DNA of 14,491 nucleotides from AA29 sp041481445. GTDB taxonomy: Bacteria; Acidobacteriota; Vicinamibacteria; Fen-336. Below are positions 1-6,990 of this stretch, piece by piece (position 1 is the first letter of the stretch; each line of letters starts with the position of its first letter). The stretch lies in the NCBI GenBank assembly GCA_041481445.1, contig JBGPBV010000167.1, positions 1-14,491 on the forward strand, given 5' to 3'. A program made the translations under genes and the position numbers. The notes under the pieces are model-generated. The model had not been told where the DNA came from and made no database searches. It saw only the letters and a list, made by a program, of their open reading frames with translations.

Positions 1-611
1 ACCTGGTTCCCTTCCAGCCGCACGTTGTCGAGGGCCGCGCTGATCGTGCCCGGCGCGACGGGCTTGATCAGGATCCCGGCGTCGCCGACATGGTTGATGG
101 TGGTGTCCTTCACGAACAGCTTCGCCCCCGCCACGTTGGACTCGGCGTCGATCCCTTGCTGAGTGAAGTTGAAGATCGCGCAGTTCTCCACGTGCAACGC
201 CGCCCCCCCGAGCATGCGGATGCCGTTGATACCGGAGACCTCGGGGGTGCCGGCGCCGTTGATCGAGAGGTTGCGGAGCCGCACCACGGTGGTGGCGGCG
301 GCGGTGCTCGAGATGATGATCCCCTGCGTGCCCGAGGCCAGGATGCTACCCAGGGTCCCGTCGCCGGCGATGGTGATCGACTTCGTGATCGTCACCGCGC
401 CGAACCCGCCGGGATCGAGGGCGTCGATCTCTCCCCCGAGCGCCGTCTTGGAGATCGCACCGGCGAAGGTCTTGCAGGGAGCGGTGCGGCTGCAGGGGTT
501 GGCGTCGTCACCGACGCCGGACACCCACGTGCGCGTGGCCTGCGCATGGGCCAGCGAGCCGCAAAGGACGACCGCGAGCGCACCCACCGTGATACGAGCA
601 GACTCTTTCAT
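1..611 (-). CDS. Secreted right-handed beta-helix protein, copy A (3' end cut by window edge)
   Basis: Seen: 203 complete codons from an ATG at 611 to the left edge, with no stop reached, so the C-terminal third is missing. The protein opens with a basic start, a hydrophobic stretch and an Ala-His-Ala-Gln-Ala cleavage site, then a conserved start (TRTWVSGVGDDANPC) followed by turns rich in Gly, Asn, Ile and Val. It is about 85-90% identical by eye to the complete copy B at 806-1744, with one two-residue gap. Start choice: an in-frame ATG also lies at 617, but GGAGGT (621-626) is only 3 bases from it and 9 from 611, so 611 is preferred. Family knowledge: this is the pectin-lyase-like parallel beta-helix fold, used for carbohydrate binding or cleavage. 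No catalytic site is recognisable, so enzyme, adhesin or surface protein all remain possible. Confidence 0.85.
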   Translation of the reverse strand, partial: MKESARITVGALAVVLCGSLAHAQATRTWVSGVGDDANPCSRTAPCKTFAGAISKTALGGEIDALDPGGFGAVTITKSITIAGDGTLGSILASGTQGIIISSTAAATTVVRLRNLSINGAGTPEVSGINGIRMLGGAALHVENCAIFNFTQQGIDAESNVAGAKLFVKDTTINHVGDAGILIKPVAPGTISAALDNVRLEGNQ

Positions 612-620
612 TGACATCGG

Positions 621-626
621 ACCTCC
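621..626 (-). promoter_or_regulatory. Ribosome binding site of beta-helix copy A
   Basis: GGAGGT on the minus strand. It lies 9 bases from the ATG at 611 and only 3 bases from the in-frame ATG at 617, which decides the start in favour of 611. Confidence 0.6.
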
Positions 627-748
627 AAAGAGCCCCGGCGGAAGGGATCAGGCTCCAAGCGTGAGTAGTCATTATGGACCCCGCCACGACGCAGGGCAAG
701 CGCCGGCGGGCGCCGCCTGACCAGGGTACGCGCGGGGGGGGCCGGCAG

Positions 749-794
749 GCGGAGACCCGGGCGCCCGGGCAAGCCGGCGCGCGCGGGTCTCCGC
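749..794. terminator. GC-rich inverted repeat between the two beta-helix genes (possible terminator)
   Basis: GCGGAGACCCG at 749-759 is the exact reverse complement of CGGGTCTCCGC at 784-794, giving an 11-bp stem around a 24-base loop. Inside it, 756-769 (CCCGGGCGCCCGGG) is a perfect 14-base palindrome that could form a competing structure. It begins 12 bases beyond the stop of copy B (806-808), where a terminator is expected. There is no T-run on the minus strand after the stem (the following bases are C-rich), so it is not a classical intrinsic terminator. It may act as a 3' stabilising hairpin. The rest of 612-805 shows nothing else except copy A's ribosome site and runs of 7-8 G. Confidence 0.4.
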
Positions 795-805
795 GGGGGG
801 GAGGC

Positions 806-1744
806 CTACTGGGGCGGGAGGGTCGAGGTCGGCGCGCCGTTGGCGGCGGCGTTCCCGACGTTCGTGTTGTTGCCGAGGGACAGCAGCGCCCCGCCGGAGG
901 CCAAGATGCCGGTCCCGTTCCGGGTGATGGTGCTGCTCGAGAAGAAAATCGTGGCCAAGGCTCCCCCGGACCGGAGGCCGTTGTTGACGTTGTTGGCGAT
1001 CGTGCTCCGCGTGACCATGACGTTGACGGCGGCGGCGGTGGCGACCGCGTTCACGCCGTTGGTGTTGTTCCCGGAGATGTAGCTGTCGGAGACGGTGGCG
1101 GTGCCGTTGTCCTCCACGCGGAGGCCGACCTGATTCCCTTCCAGCCGCACGTTGTCGAGGGCCGCGTTGACCGTGCCCGGCGCGAACGGCTTGATCAGGA
1201 TGCCGGCGTCACCGACATGGTTGATGGTGGTGTCCTTGACGAAGACCCGGGCCCCCGCCACGTTGGTCTCCACGGAGATCCCCTGCTGCGTGAAGTTGAA
1301 GATCGCGCAGTTCTCCACGTGCAGCGCCGCCCCCCCGAGCATGCGGATGCCGTTGAGACCGGTCACTTCGCCGCCGGTGCCGCCCGCGCCGTTGATGGAG
1401 AGATTCCGGAGCCTGACCGTGGTGGTGGCGGGGGCGCCGCTCGAGATGAGGATCCCGTTGACGCTAGCGGCCAGGATGGAGCCCAGGGTCCCGTCGCCGG
1501 CCAGGGTGATCGACTTCGTGATCGTCACCGTGCCGAACCCGCCCGGGTCAAGGGCGTCGATCTCTCCCCCGAGCGCGGTCTTCGAGATCGCGCCCGCCCA
1601 GGTCTTGCAGGGAGCCGTACGGCTGCAGGGGTTGGCGTCGTCACCGACGCCGGAGACCCAGGTACGCGTGGCCTGGGCCTGCGCGACGGCGGTGGATGCG
1701 AGGACGGCAAGGGTTCCCACGGCGATTCGGCTCAACTTCTTCAT
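806..1744 (-). CDS. Secreted right-handed beta-helix protein, copy B (complete)
   Basis: Seen: 312 residues. A Sec signal peptide (MKKLSRIAVG start, Ala-rich core, AQA cleavage near residue 23-25) precedes a conserved N-terminal cap (about 26-60, with C40 and C46 placed to form a disulfide). From about 70 to 295 come irregular 20-25-residue beta-helix coils with repeated Asn-Gly and Ile/Val positions (for example NGIRML 131-136, GDAGILI 178-184, NNVNNGLRSG 251-260). The tail is Asn/Gly/Pro-rich. An upstream in-frame ATG at 1792 would add 16 residues before the signal peptide, but GGAGG at 1749-1753 sits 4 bases from the ATG at 1744, so 1744 is chosen. It probably lies on the outer surface or in the medium. 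No catalytic residues of a named lyase family are evident. Copy A lies 194 bases downstream in the same direction. Confidence 0.9.
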   Translation of the reverse strand: MKKLSRIAVGTLAVLASTAVAQAQATRTWVSGVGDDANPCSRTAPCKTWAGAISKTALGGEIDALDPGGFGTVTITKSITLAGDGTLGSILAASVNGILISSGAPATTTVRLRNLSINGAGGTGGEVTGLNGIRMLGGAALHVENCAIFNFTQQGISVETNVAGARVFVKDTTINHVGDAGILIKPFAPGTVNAALDNVRLEGNQVGLRVEDNGTATVSDSYISGNNTNGVNAVATAAAVNVMVTRSTIANNVNNGLRSGGALATIFFSSSTITRNGTGILASGGALLSLGNNTNVGNAAANGAPTSTLPPQ

Positions 1745-1748
1745 CAAT

Positions 1749-1753
1749 CCTCC
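1749..1753 (-). promoter_or_regulatory. Ribosome binding site of beta-helix copy B
   Basis: GGAGG on the minus strand, 4 bases before the ATG at 1744. It supports 1744 over the in-frame ATG at 1792. The rest of 1745-1899, the gap to the GH97 stop, holds only short weak inverted repeats (1783-1787 with 1792-1796; 1850-1854 with 1863-1867) and no promoter that I can defend. Confidence 0.6.
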
Positions 1754-1899
1754 AGACGAATGGGTGAGGGGAACTGGCTTCGCGGGGTACACCCCGGCCT
1801 CGTTCGGACGCGACCCGTTCCCTCTGCAGTGATCAGCGCCTAGCTACGATCCGGCTCTCCCTCCGGACGTGACCAGGCGCACCTCGAGTCGGTGTGGCG

Positions 1900-3837
1900 T
1901 CAGGGCCGAGCGATGCGCATCACGAACCCCCCGCGCGGCCGCATCTCGACCTCGATCACGTCGGACGCGCGCACGGGGCGCGCGGAGGCGTCGAAGCTGC
2001 GCTCCTCCGCCCCGTCCCGGATGAGGGTCAGGGACCAGGCGCCGGGGCCGAGGAACGCGAGGTCGACGCGCGCGGACTGCCCGACGTCCAGGCCGCTCAG
2101 GCCGCCCACGTACCACACCTCGCCGGACCGTCGCGCGATCACGATCGACCGCCCGGGCTCGCCCGAGAGCGTGCGCGTGTCGTCCCAGGCGGCCGGGACC
2201 TGCTTCAGGAACGTCTTCGGCGCCTCGGGAAGGGCGCGGTACGACGTCGCGGAGTCGGCGAAGTGCTGGAGGCCCGTCTCGAAGACCACCGACTGCGCCA
2301 GCTCGTGCGCGCTGGTGGTGTGCCGCGGGTACTTGTGGTCGCTGAAGGTCACCGGCGTGTAGTCCATGGGGCCGACCACGTTGCGGGTGAAGGGCAGGAC
2401 CGTGTTGTGCCAGGCCGCCTTGCCCGCGAACTCCTCGTTGAACTTGTACTGCTCGGCCCCGGAGACCGCCTCCATGGCCATCAGGTGCGGGAACTCCCGC
2501 GACCATCCGCGCGGCAGCGTGCAGCCGTGGAAGTTCACGAAGATGTGGAAAAGGGCGGCGTCTCTCAGGATGTCGCGGTACTGCCGGATGCGGTCCTGCT
2601 TGTCGCTGTGCCAGAAGTCGACCTTGACCCCCTTGACGCCCCACTGCTCGAGCCTGGCCAGCTCCGCCCGCCGCACGTCGCGCTGGTCCATGCGATCGCG
2701 GGGGGCCTCGGTGACGTCGTTGTGGGGTCCGCCCGAGTTGTACCAGAAGAGCAGGCCCACGCCCTTGTCGCGCGCGTGGGCCAACACGTCCTCGATCCTC
2801 CCCGTCTGCATGCGGTCCCAGTTCGCGTCGACCAGGGAGTACTCCCAGCCCATCTCCGCGGCCAGGTCGACGAAGCGGTTCAAGGCCTCGGCGTGCTTGG
2901 GGCTGTCGCTCTCCGACCACCAGCTCCAGGAGACGCGCCCGGGCTTGATCCAGCTCGTGTCCGTGATGCGCGAGGGCGGCGACAGGTCCTCGACCAGCGT
3001 GGAGTCGACGACGCGTCCGGCGGCGTCCCCGATGATCACGACCCGCCAGGGCATCGTCCAGGGCAGGGTCGAGGTGGGATCGACCTCGCCCACCCCCATG
3101 CCTTCCCCCGGCTCCGGGAAGCGCACGCGGTAGACGCCGTCCGGCGCCTCCGCCGCGAGGCGAGCACCGCAGTACGTCTCGTCCAGCGCCGCCTCCGTGA
3201 TCAGCAGCCACGAGCCGGCCGGCGTCTTGAAGAGGCCGGGGAACGACCAGCCCGCGGGCTCCGGGGCCTTGGTCCCCGCCGCGACCTCGCGGAAGAGGTC
3301 CTCGTAGGCCGGCTTGTAGCGGGAGGGCATGTGGTGCGGGAGCAGCCAGGCCGTCGAGCCCGCGGGTACGTGGAATCCCGTCCGCTCCTCCACGACCGTC
3401 TTCGGCGCCGCGTCCGTCTCCGGGAACCGGTAGCGGAAGGCGACGCCGTCGTCGTGGGCGCGCAGGACCACCTCGAGCCGCGCTCCGCCCGCGTTGGCGA
3501 AGACGACGGACTGCTCGCGGGCATGGACCTCGTGCCGGCGCCGCTTGCCGTGGAGAGTCTGGTAGCGCTCGTCCGCGCTCGTGGCCTTCGAGGCGCGGAC
3601 GACCCGGAGGCCGTCCGTGAAGGCCTGGTCTGCCCGCCGGAGGCCCAGCGGCGAGTCGGCCACGACGACGGCCCCGCCCCGCGTGGCCCGCCAGGAGAGG
3701 CGCCCGTCCGCCGCCCGCGACAGCACGATGCTCGTGCGGCCGTCGGGCGAGGCGAGCGCCCACTCTTCGGCGGTGGCGGCCGCCGGGGCCGCGACGGCGG
3801 TGGCCAGGAGCAGCGGCACTACGGGAGGGAGCTTCAT
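1900..3837 (-). CDS. Exported glycoside hydrolase family 97 (probable alpha-galactosidase or alpha-glucosidase)
   Basis: Seen: 645 residues, a normal length for GH97. A Sec signal peptide (MKLPPVVPLLLATAVA, cleavage near ATA 21-23) is followed by the GH97 N-terminal beta-sandwich (about 25-280), a TIM barrel (about 290-555, with WSWWSESDSP 304-313, DANWD 337-341, LFWYNSGGPHND 363-374, GVKVDFW 403-409, MAMEAVSGAEQYK 453-465) and a C-terminal beta domain (about 560-645). Family knowledge: retaining members of the Bacteroides BtGH97b type use an Asp nucleophile after strand 4, while inverting SusB-type alpha-glucosidases use Glu bases. D407 in the VKVDF strand suggests the retaining, alpha-galactosidase-like type, with E456 the likely acid/base. 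This is inferred by motif only. It would act in the periplasm or outside. The start overlaps the GH36 stop by 4 bases (ATGA), with GGAGGT at 3844-3849. Confidence 0.93.
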   Translation of the reverse strand: MKLPPVVPLLLATAVAAPAAATAEEWALASPDGRTSIVLSRAADGRLSWRATRGGAVVVADSPLGLRRADQAFTDGLRVVRASKATSADERYQTLHGKRRRHEVHAREQSVVFANAGGARLEVVLRAHDDGVAFRYRFPETDAAPKTVVEERTGFHVPAGSTAWLLPHHMPSRYKPAYEDLFREVAAGTKAPEPAGWSFPGLFKTPAGSWLLITEAALDETYCGARLAAEAPDGVYRVRFPEPGEGMGVGEVDPTSTLPWTMPWRVVIIGDAAGRVVDSTLVEDLSPPSRITDTSWIKPGRVSWSWWSESDSPKHAEALNRFVDLAAEMGWEYSLVDANWDRMQTGRIEDVLAHARDKGVGLLFWYNSGGPHNDVTEAPRDRMDQRDVRRAELARLEQWGVKGVKVDFWHSDKQDRIRQYRDILRDAALFHIFVNFHGCTLPRGWSREFPHLMAMEAVSGAEQYKFNEEFAGKAAWHNTVLPFTRNVVGPMDYTPVTFSDHKYPRHTTSAHELAQSVVFETGLQHFADSATSYRALPEAPKTFLKQVPAAWDDTRTLSGEPGRSIVIARRSGEVWYVGGLSGLDVGQSARVDLAFLGPGAWSLTLIRDGAEERSFDASARPVRASDVIEVEMRPRGGFVMRIARP

Positions 3838-5663
3838 GAAGGGACCTCCGTGCAGGACACGACGCGTCCGGAGCGCGCGGGCAGGGTCAGCGAGACCTCT
3901 CCGGCCGGCCGGCGTCCCAGGTCGTCGCCGCTCCAGAGCTCCCGGAGCCGGCAGGGCCGATCGAGCCGGAACGTCATCTCCTGCGACGTGTCCTCCCAGT
4001 TCAGCAAACAGACGACGCGCACGCCGCCACCCTTCTCGACGGTGCCCACGCGCAGCGAGCGGTCGCCGAAGCGGGCGGCCCGGCCCGTGGGCGGCTGGAG
4101 CTTGCGCAGGAGCTCGAGCACGGAGGGGCTCACCGTCGAGAGATCGTCGCCGGACAGGATCATCCCGCCCGTGGCGTACACCGCGGTGGCGTGGAAGCGC
4201 ACCTCGTCGTCGCCCAGGCCGGTGAGCACAACCGCGTCGGGGTCGTTCCACCAGAGGCGGCCGTTCTGCCAGTTGCGCTCGAGGTTCTGCCGGGCGGTGC
4301 CCTTCACGCGCGCCCAGGTCCGCTTGATGTCGTTGGAGCTGCGGGAGCCGTGGACGAGGCCCAGCGACGGCCACAGCGGATGGTTGCACCCGAGGAGGAA
4401 GGCGTCGCCCGCTCCCCGCCGTACCGCCTCCATGCCGCGGCGATAGGCCTCCACGCGCGTGGCGCGCGGATCGTGGAAGCGGCCGCCGTGGATCGCGCCC
4501 CAGAAGTTCGCATCGAGCTTGAAGTACGTGCAGCCCCAGTCGCCGCGCATCGTCCGGAACACCGACTCCAGGTGCGCCTGGGCCCCCGGGTGCGTGCCGT
4601 CGAGAACGTACCACGGCCCGTGCCGCCACCCGCCGAAGGTGACCTGGTCCGAGCGCAGCGGCTGCCCGTCGGCGCCGGTCACGAACCAGTCCGGGTCGCC
4701 GCGGAAGAGGTTCGAGTCCCGTTCCGCCACGAAGGGCGCGACCCAGATCGCGGGCTCGAAGCCGCGCGCGCGGATGGCCTGGAGCACTCCCCGGACGTCG
4801 CCGCCGAAGGCGGCCCCCGTCTCCAGCCAGTCCCCCATCGCCGGTTGATAGCCGTCGTCGATCTGGACGTAGCGCAGGCCCGGGACCTCGCGCGCGATCA
4901 CGTCGAGGTTGCGCCGGACGTCCTCCGCCGTGACCTTCGGGCCGAAGCAGTACCAGGAGCACCAGCCCGACGGCGGAGCGGGCGTGCTCAAAGGCGGATG
5001 GTTCGTGGCCAGGCGCTCGGCCAGCGCGGCCAGGAGCGCCTCGCGGTCCCTTCCCGAGAGGAACACGAAATCCTCGAGCCGCCACTCCTCGCCGGGGCCC
5101 AGCTCGCGGCCCTCGGCGTCGACCACGACGCGGAGGCTCGAAGGGCGGAGCTCGAAGCGGCCGCTGAAGCGGCGACAGGACGCAAAGGCGGCCAGACGGT
5201 GGCCGCCGCCGGGCGGCGCCAGGCCCAGGAGGTTGTAGACGACCGTCGCCTCCGGCGGTTGCGGCATCCGGTAGTGCGTCGCGTCCGTGTAGTCCCCGAG
5301 GTCCGCGGGCTGGCCGATCGTGCCCCCCGTCTGGCTCAGCATCTGGAAGCCTTCGCCGTAGATGGGCGTCTCGGGCGGAAGCCCGCGGCGCACGTCGAAC
5401 AGCACGACCTCGCCGATGCGGACCGCCGCCCGTCCGCGGTTGCGCAAGCGCGCGCGGCAGACGGGTCCCTCCCACTGGCGAACGAGGGTCACGGCGGCCG
5501 GAATCGATCCGTCCGCGGCGAGGACGTGCGCGGGAGCGTGGGCGACCGCGGCACGGTCGAGCGCGGCCGGCGCCGCCGGCGGCGCCCACGCGGCCAGGGG
5601 AGCGCCCACCGCCAGGCGCAGCCATTCCCGCCGCGTGAGACCCGAGTGCGCACGGCCCGTCAT
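3834..5663 (-). CDS. Tat-exported GH36-type alpha-galactosidase
   Basis: Seen: 609 residues. The N-terminus carries a twin-arginine pattern (TRREWLRLAVG 10-20) and a hydrophobic Ala/Pro-rich stretch to about 36, so export in folded form by Tat is likely. An N-terminal beta-sandwich (about 45-215) precedes a TIM barrel with GWCSWYCFG 233-241, VQIDDGYQ 266-273, IWVAPF 306-311, YFKLDANFWGA 380-390 and SSNDIKRTW 442-450. A C-terminal beta domain follows (about 530-605). Family knowledge: clan GH-D enzymes are retaining; the nucleophile would be D384 and the acid/base D445. Substrates would be terminal alpha-galactosyl groups. The ATG at 5663 is preferred because it places the RR motif at the N-terminus and follows GGGGGA; in-frame starts further upstream run into the divergent gene. 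It is the first gene of a two-gene operon with GH97. Confidence 0.92.
   Translation of the reverse strand: MTGRAHSGLTRREWLRLAVGAPLAAWAPPAAPAALDRAAVAHAPAHVLAADGSIPAAVTLVRQWEGPVCRARLRNRGRAAVRIGEVVLFDVRRGLPPETPIYGEGFQMLSQTGGTIGQPADLGDYTDATHYRMPQPPEATVVYNLLGLAPPGGGHRLAAFASCRRFSGRFELRPSSLRVVVDAEGRELGPGEEWRLEDFVFLSGRDREALLAALAERLATNHPPLSTPAPPSGWCSWYCFGPKVTAEDVRRNLDVIAREVPGLRYVQIDDGYQPAMGDWLETGAAFGGDVRGVLQAIRARGFEPAIWVAPFVAERDSNLFRGDPDWFVTGADGQPLRSDQVTFGGWRHGPWYVLDGTHPGAQAHLESVFRTMRGDWGCTYFKLDANFWGAIHGGRFHDPRATRVEAYRRGMEAVRRGAGDAFLLGCNHPLWPSLGLVHGSRSSNDIKRTWARVKGTARQNLERNWQNGRLWWNDPDAVVLTGLGDDEVRFHATAVYATGGMILSGDDLSTVSPSVLELLRKLQPPTGRAARFGDRSLRVGTVEKGGGVRVVCLLNWEDTSQEMTFRLDRPCRLRELWSGDDLGRRPAGEVSLTLPARSGRVVSCTEVPS
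3844..3849 (-). promoter_or_regulatory. Strong ribosome binding site for GH97 inside the end of GH36
   Basis: GGAGGT on the minus strand, 6 bases before the GH97 ATG at 3837 and within the last codons of GH36. GH97 can therefore be initiated independently as well as by coupling through the ATGA overlap. Confidence 0.6.
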
Positions 5664-5748
5664 CAAGTCCCCCCGTGGGCGAAGGGTCCCGGCCGAGGCG
5701 GGAAGGATAGCGCGCGTGAGGGCGTTCGCCATATCCTTTGGGGCCTCG
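5664..5748. promoter_or_regulatory. Divergent intergenic region between the glycosidase arm and the lyase/transporter operon
   Basis: These 85 bases separate the start of GH36 (leftward) from the start of the lyase gene (rightward), so promoters for both arms are expected here or just inside the genes. I see no convincing -35/-10 pair. The only AT-leaning patches are around 5704-5709 (AGGATA) and 5731-5735 (ATATC). No clear operator palindrome is present. An alternative GTG start for the lyase lies at 5716. Confidence 0.45.
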
Positions 5749-6990
5749 ATGAAGACACCCCTCGCCTGCGCCTTGATGCTCTCGGCGGCGTCCAGCTTCG
5801 ACCTCTCCGCGTTCGAGCGCGCGCGCGTCCTGAAAGCCGCCGGCGCCTTCCTCGACGACGCTCCCCTCACCATCACCGCCACCACTTCCCCACGGAGCGC
5901 GGGAGGCCCCCACGACTTCTTCTCCGAGGGCGACTACTGGTGGCCGGACCCGAAGAACCCGGAGGGGCCGTACGTCCAGAGCGACGGCCTGACCAATCCC
6001 GACAACTTCGTCGCCCACCGGCGCGCGCTGATCCGGCTGAGCGTCGAGGTGCCGGCCCTGGCCGCGGCCTGGCGCCTCACCGGCGATCCGCGCTACGCCC
6101 GGGCGGCCGGGCCCCACCTCCGCGCCTGGTTCCTCGATCCGGCCACGCGCATGGCGCCCCACCTGAAGTACGCGCAGGCCATCCACGGCATCGCGACCGG
6201 CCGGCCGCAGGGCGTGATCGACACCCTCCACCTCGTGGAGGTCGCGCGCGCGATCGAGGCCCTGGACGGCTCGCCCGCGCTCTCCCCGGCGGAGCGCGAC
6301 GGCGTTCGGGGGTGGTTCCGCGACTACCTGGCCTGGCTGACCACGGACGAGAACGCCCTCAAGGAGCGCGACGCCAGGAACAACCACGCCACCTGCTGGC
6401 TCCTGCAGGTCGCAGCCTTCGCCCGCCTCGTAGGCGACCAGGAGCGGACGGCCGAGTGCCGCACCCGGTTCGAGACCGTCATCGTCCCGAACCAGGTCGC
6501 GGCCGATGGCAGCTTCCCGGAGGAGCTGCGGCGCACGAAGCCGTACGGCTACTCGCTCTTCAACCTGGAGGCGATGGCGGGCGTGGCCCAGACCCTTTCG
6601 ACACCGGGCGACGACCTCTGGAGGTTCGCGCTCCCCGACGGCCGCGGGTTGCCTCGTGCCCTCGCCTACATGGTCCCGTTCATTCGCGACAAGAAGCAGT
6701 GGCCCAGAGCCCCGGACGTCATGTACGACTCGGAGTGGCCGATGCGGCAGGCGAGCCTCCTGTTCGGAGGCCTGGCCCTGGGCCGGCCCGAGTACGTCGA
6801 GCTGTGGAAGACGCTGCCCGCGGACTCGAAGGTGGAGGAGGTCGTGCGAAACTTCTTCATCCGCCAGCCAGTGCTGTGGATTCCAGTGAGCGTGGCGCCG
6901 CCCCCGGTGGGCGGCGGCAAGCGACGGGGGGTTTCAGGGGGGGAGCCGGAGCCCATCGGGATGATGCGAAGCGTTCCCCCCCTGAGATAA
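5749..6990 (+). CDS. Alginate-lyase-family polysaccharide lyase (PF05426-like; PL5/PL38-type)
   Basis: Seen: 413 residues. A short hydrophobic N-terminus (about residues 4-15) could be a weak signal peptide. Family landmarks are EGDYWWPDP 60-68, the Asn-Pro-Asp-Asn-Phe segment 83-87 followed by His90-Arg91, ARNNHATCW 209-217, DGSFPEELRRTKPYGYS 253-269 and FNLEAMAG 271-278. In the family the Asn-Asn-His motif (here N211, N212, H213) and a downstream Tyr (Y266 or Y268) belong to the active site of an alpha/alpha barrel that eliminates uronic-acid glycosides. The substrate could be alginate, glucuronan or another uronate polymer; PL38 and PL5 cannot be separated by eye. The ATG at 5749 has only a weak GGGG upstream. 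A GTG at 5716 (GGAAGG upstream) would add 11 residues. The last ~34 residues (from 380) are Gly/Pro/Arg-rich and look unlike the family. Confidence 0.85.
   Translation: MKTPLACALMLSAASSFDLSAFERARVLKAAGAFLDDAPLTITATTSPRSAGGPHDFFSEGDYWWPDPKNPEGPYVQSDGLTNPDNFVAHRRALIRLSVEVPALAAAWRLTGDPRYARAAGPHLRAWFLDPATRMAPHLKYAQAIHGIATGRPQGVIDTLHLVEVARAIEALDGSPALSPAERDGVRGWFRDYLAWLTTDENALKERDARNNHATCWLLQVAAFARLVGDQERTAECRTRFETVIVPNQVAADGSFPEELRRTKPYGYSLFNLEAMAGVAQTLSTPGDDLWRFALPDGRGLPRALAYMVPFIRDKKQWPRAPDVMYDSEWPMRQASLLFGGLALGRPEYVELWKTLPADSKVEEVVRNFFIRQPVLWIPVSVAPPPVGGGKRRGVSGGEPEPIGMMRSVPPLR
6897..6915 (+). other. Short hairpin in the 3' end of the lyase gene
   Basis: GCCGCCC (6897-6903) and GGGCGGC (6909-6915) form a 7-bp perfect stem with a 5-base loop. 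It sits where the conserved lyase sequence gives way to the atypical tail, and precedes the larger inverted repeat at 6934-6985. Confidence 0.4.
6934..6985 (+). promoter_or_regulatory. Long inverted repeat just before the SDR start codon
   Basis: TCAGGGGGGGA (6934-6944) is the exact reverse complement of TCCCCCCCTGA (6975-6985). A G-U pair and a C-G pair extend the stem inward, leaving a loop of about 26 bases. The right arm ends 5 bases before the SDR ATG at 6991 and covers the position where a Shine-Dalgarno sequence would lie; no clear one is seen. Ribosomes finishing the lyase would melt the stem, so it could couple SDR translation to the lyase or act as a processing or attenuation point. 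There is no U-tract, so it is not an intrinsic terminator. Confidence 0.5.

Larger units (their letters stand above)
1..1744 (-). repeat. Tandem duplication of the beta-helix gene
   Basis: Positions 3-611 and about 1130-1744 encode the same protein segment in the same direction, with long stretches of near-identical DNA, for example around the codons for NHVGDAGILIKP and for CAIFNFTQQGI. The signal-peptide regions have diverged much more than the mature N-terminal regions. This is either an old tandem duplication or one maintained by gene conversion. The right boundary is the start of copy B; the left boundary lies outside the window. Confidence 0.8.

Noticed and set aside
1..1744. Beta-helix proteins as phage tail spikes or defined pectate lyases.
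   Set aside because: They carry signal peptides and have no phage neighbours. No calcium-binding or catalytic motif of pectate lyase families could be identified.
674..1843. Long plus-strand open frames opposite the beta-helix genes.
   Set aside because: They repeat the same Arg/Gly/Asp-rich pattern opposite both paralogues and mirror the minus-strand codons. There is no ribosome site or domain, whereas the minus strand has signal peptides and clear starts.
1783..1867. Small inverted repeats (1783-1796 and 1850-1867) as a terminator for GH97.
   Set aside because: The stems are only 5 bp with no T-run, common by chance at this base composition.
1900..6387. A 1495-codon open frame on the minus strand covering GH97 and continuing through GH36 and the lyase gene.
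   Set aside because: Only the part from 3837 to 1900 reads as a real protein (GH97). The rest is out of frame with GH36 and antisense to the lyase; the Arg/Gly/Pro-rich composition is typical of GC-rich shadow frames.
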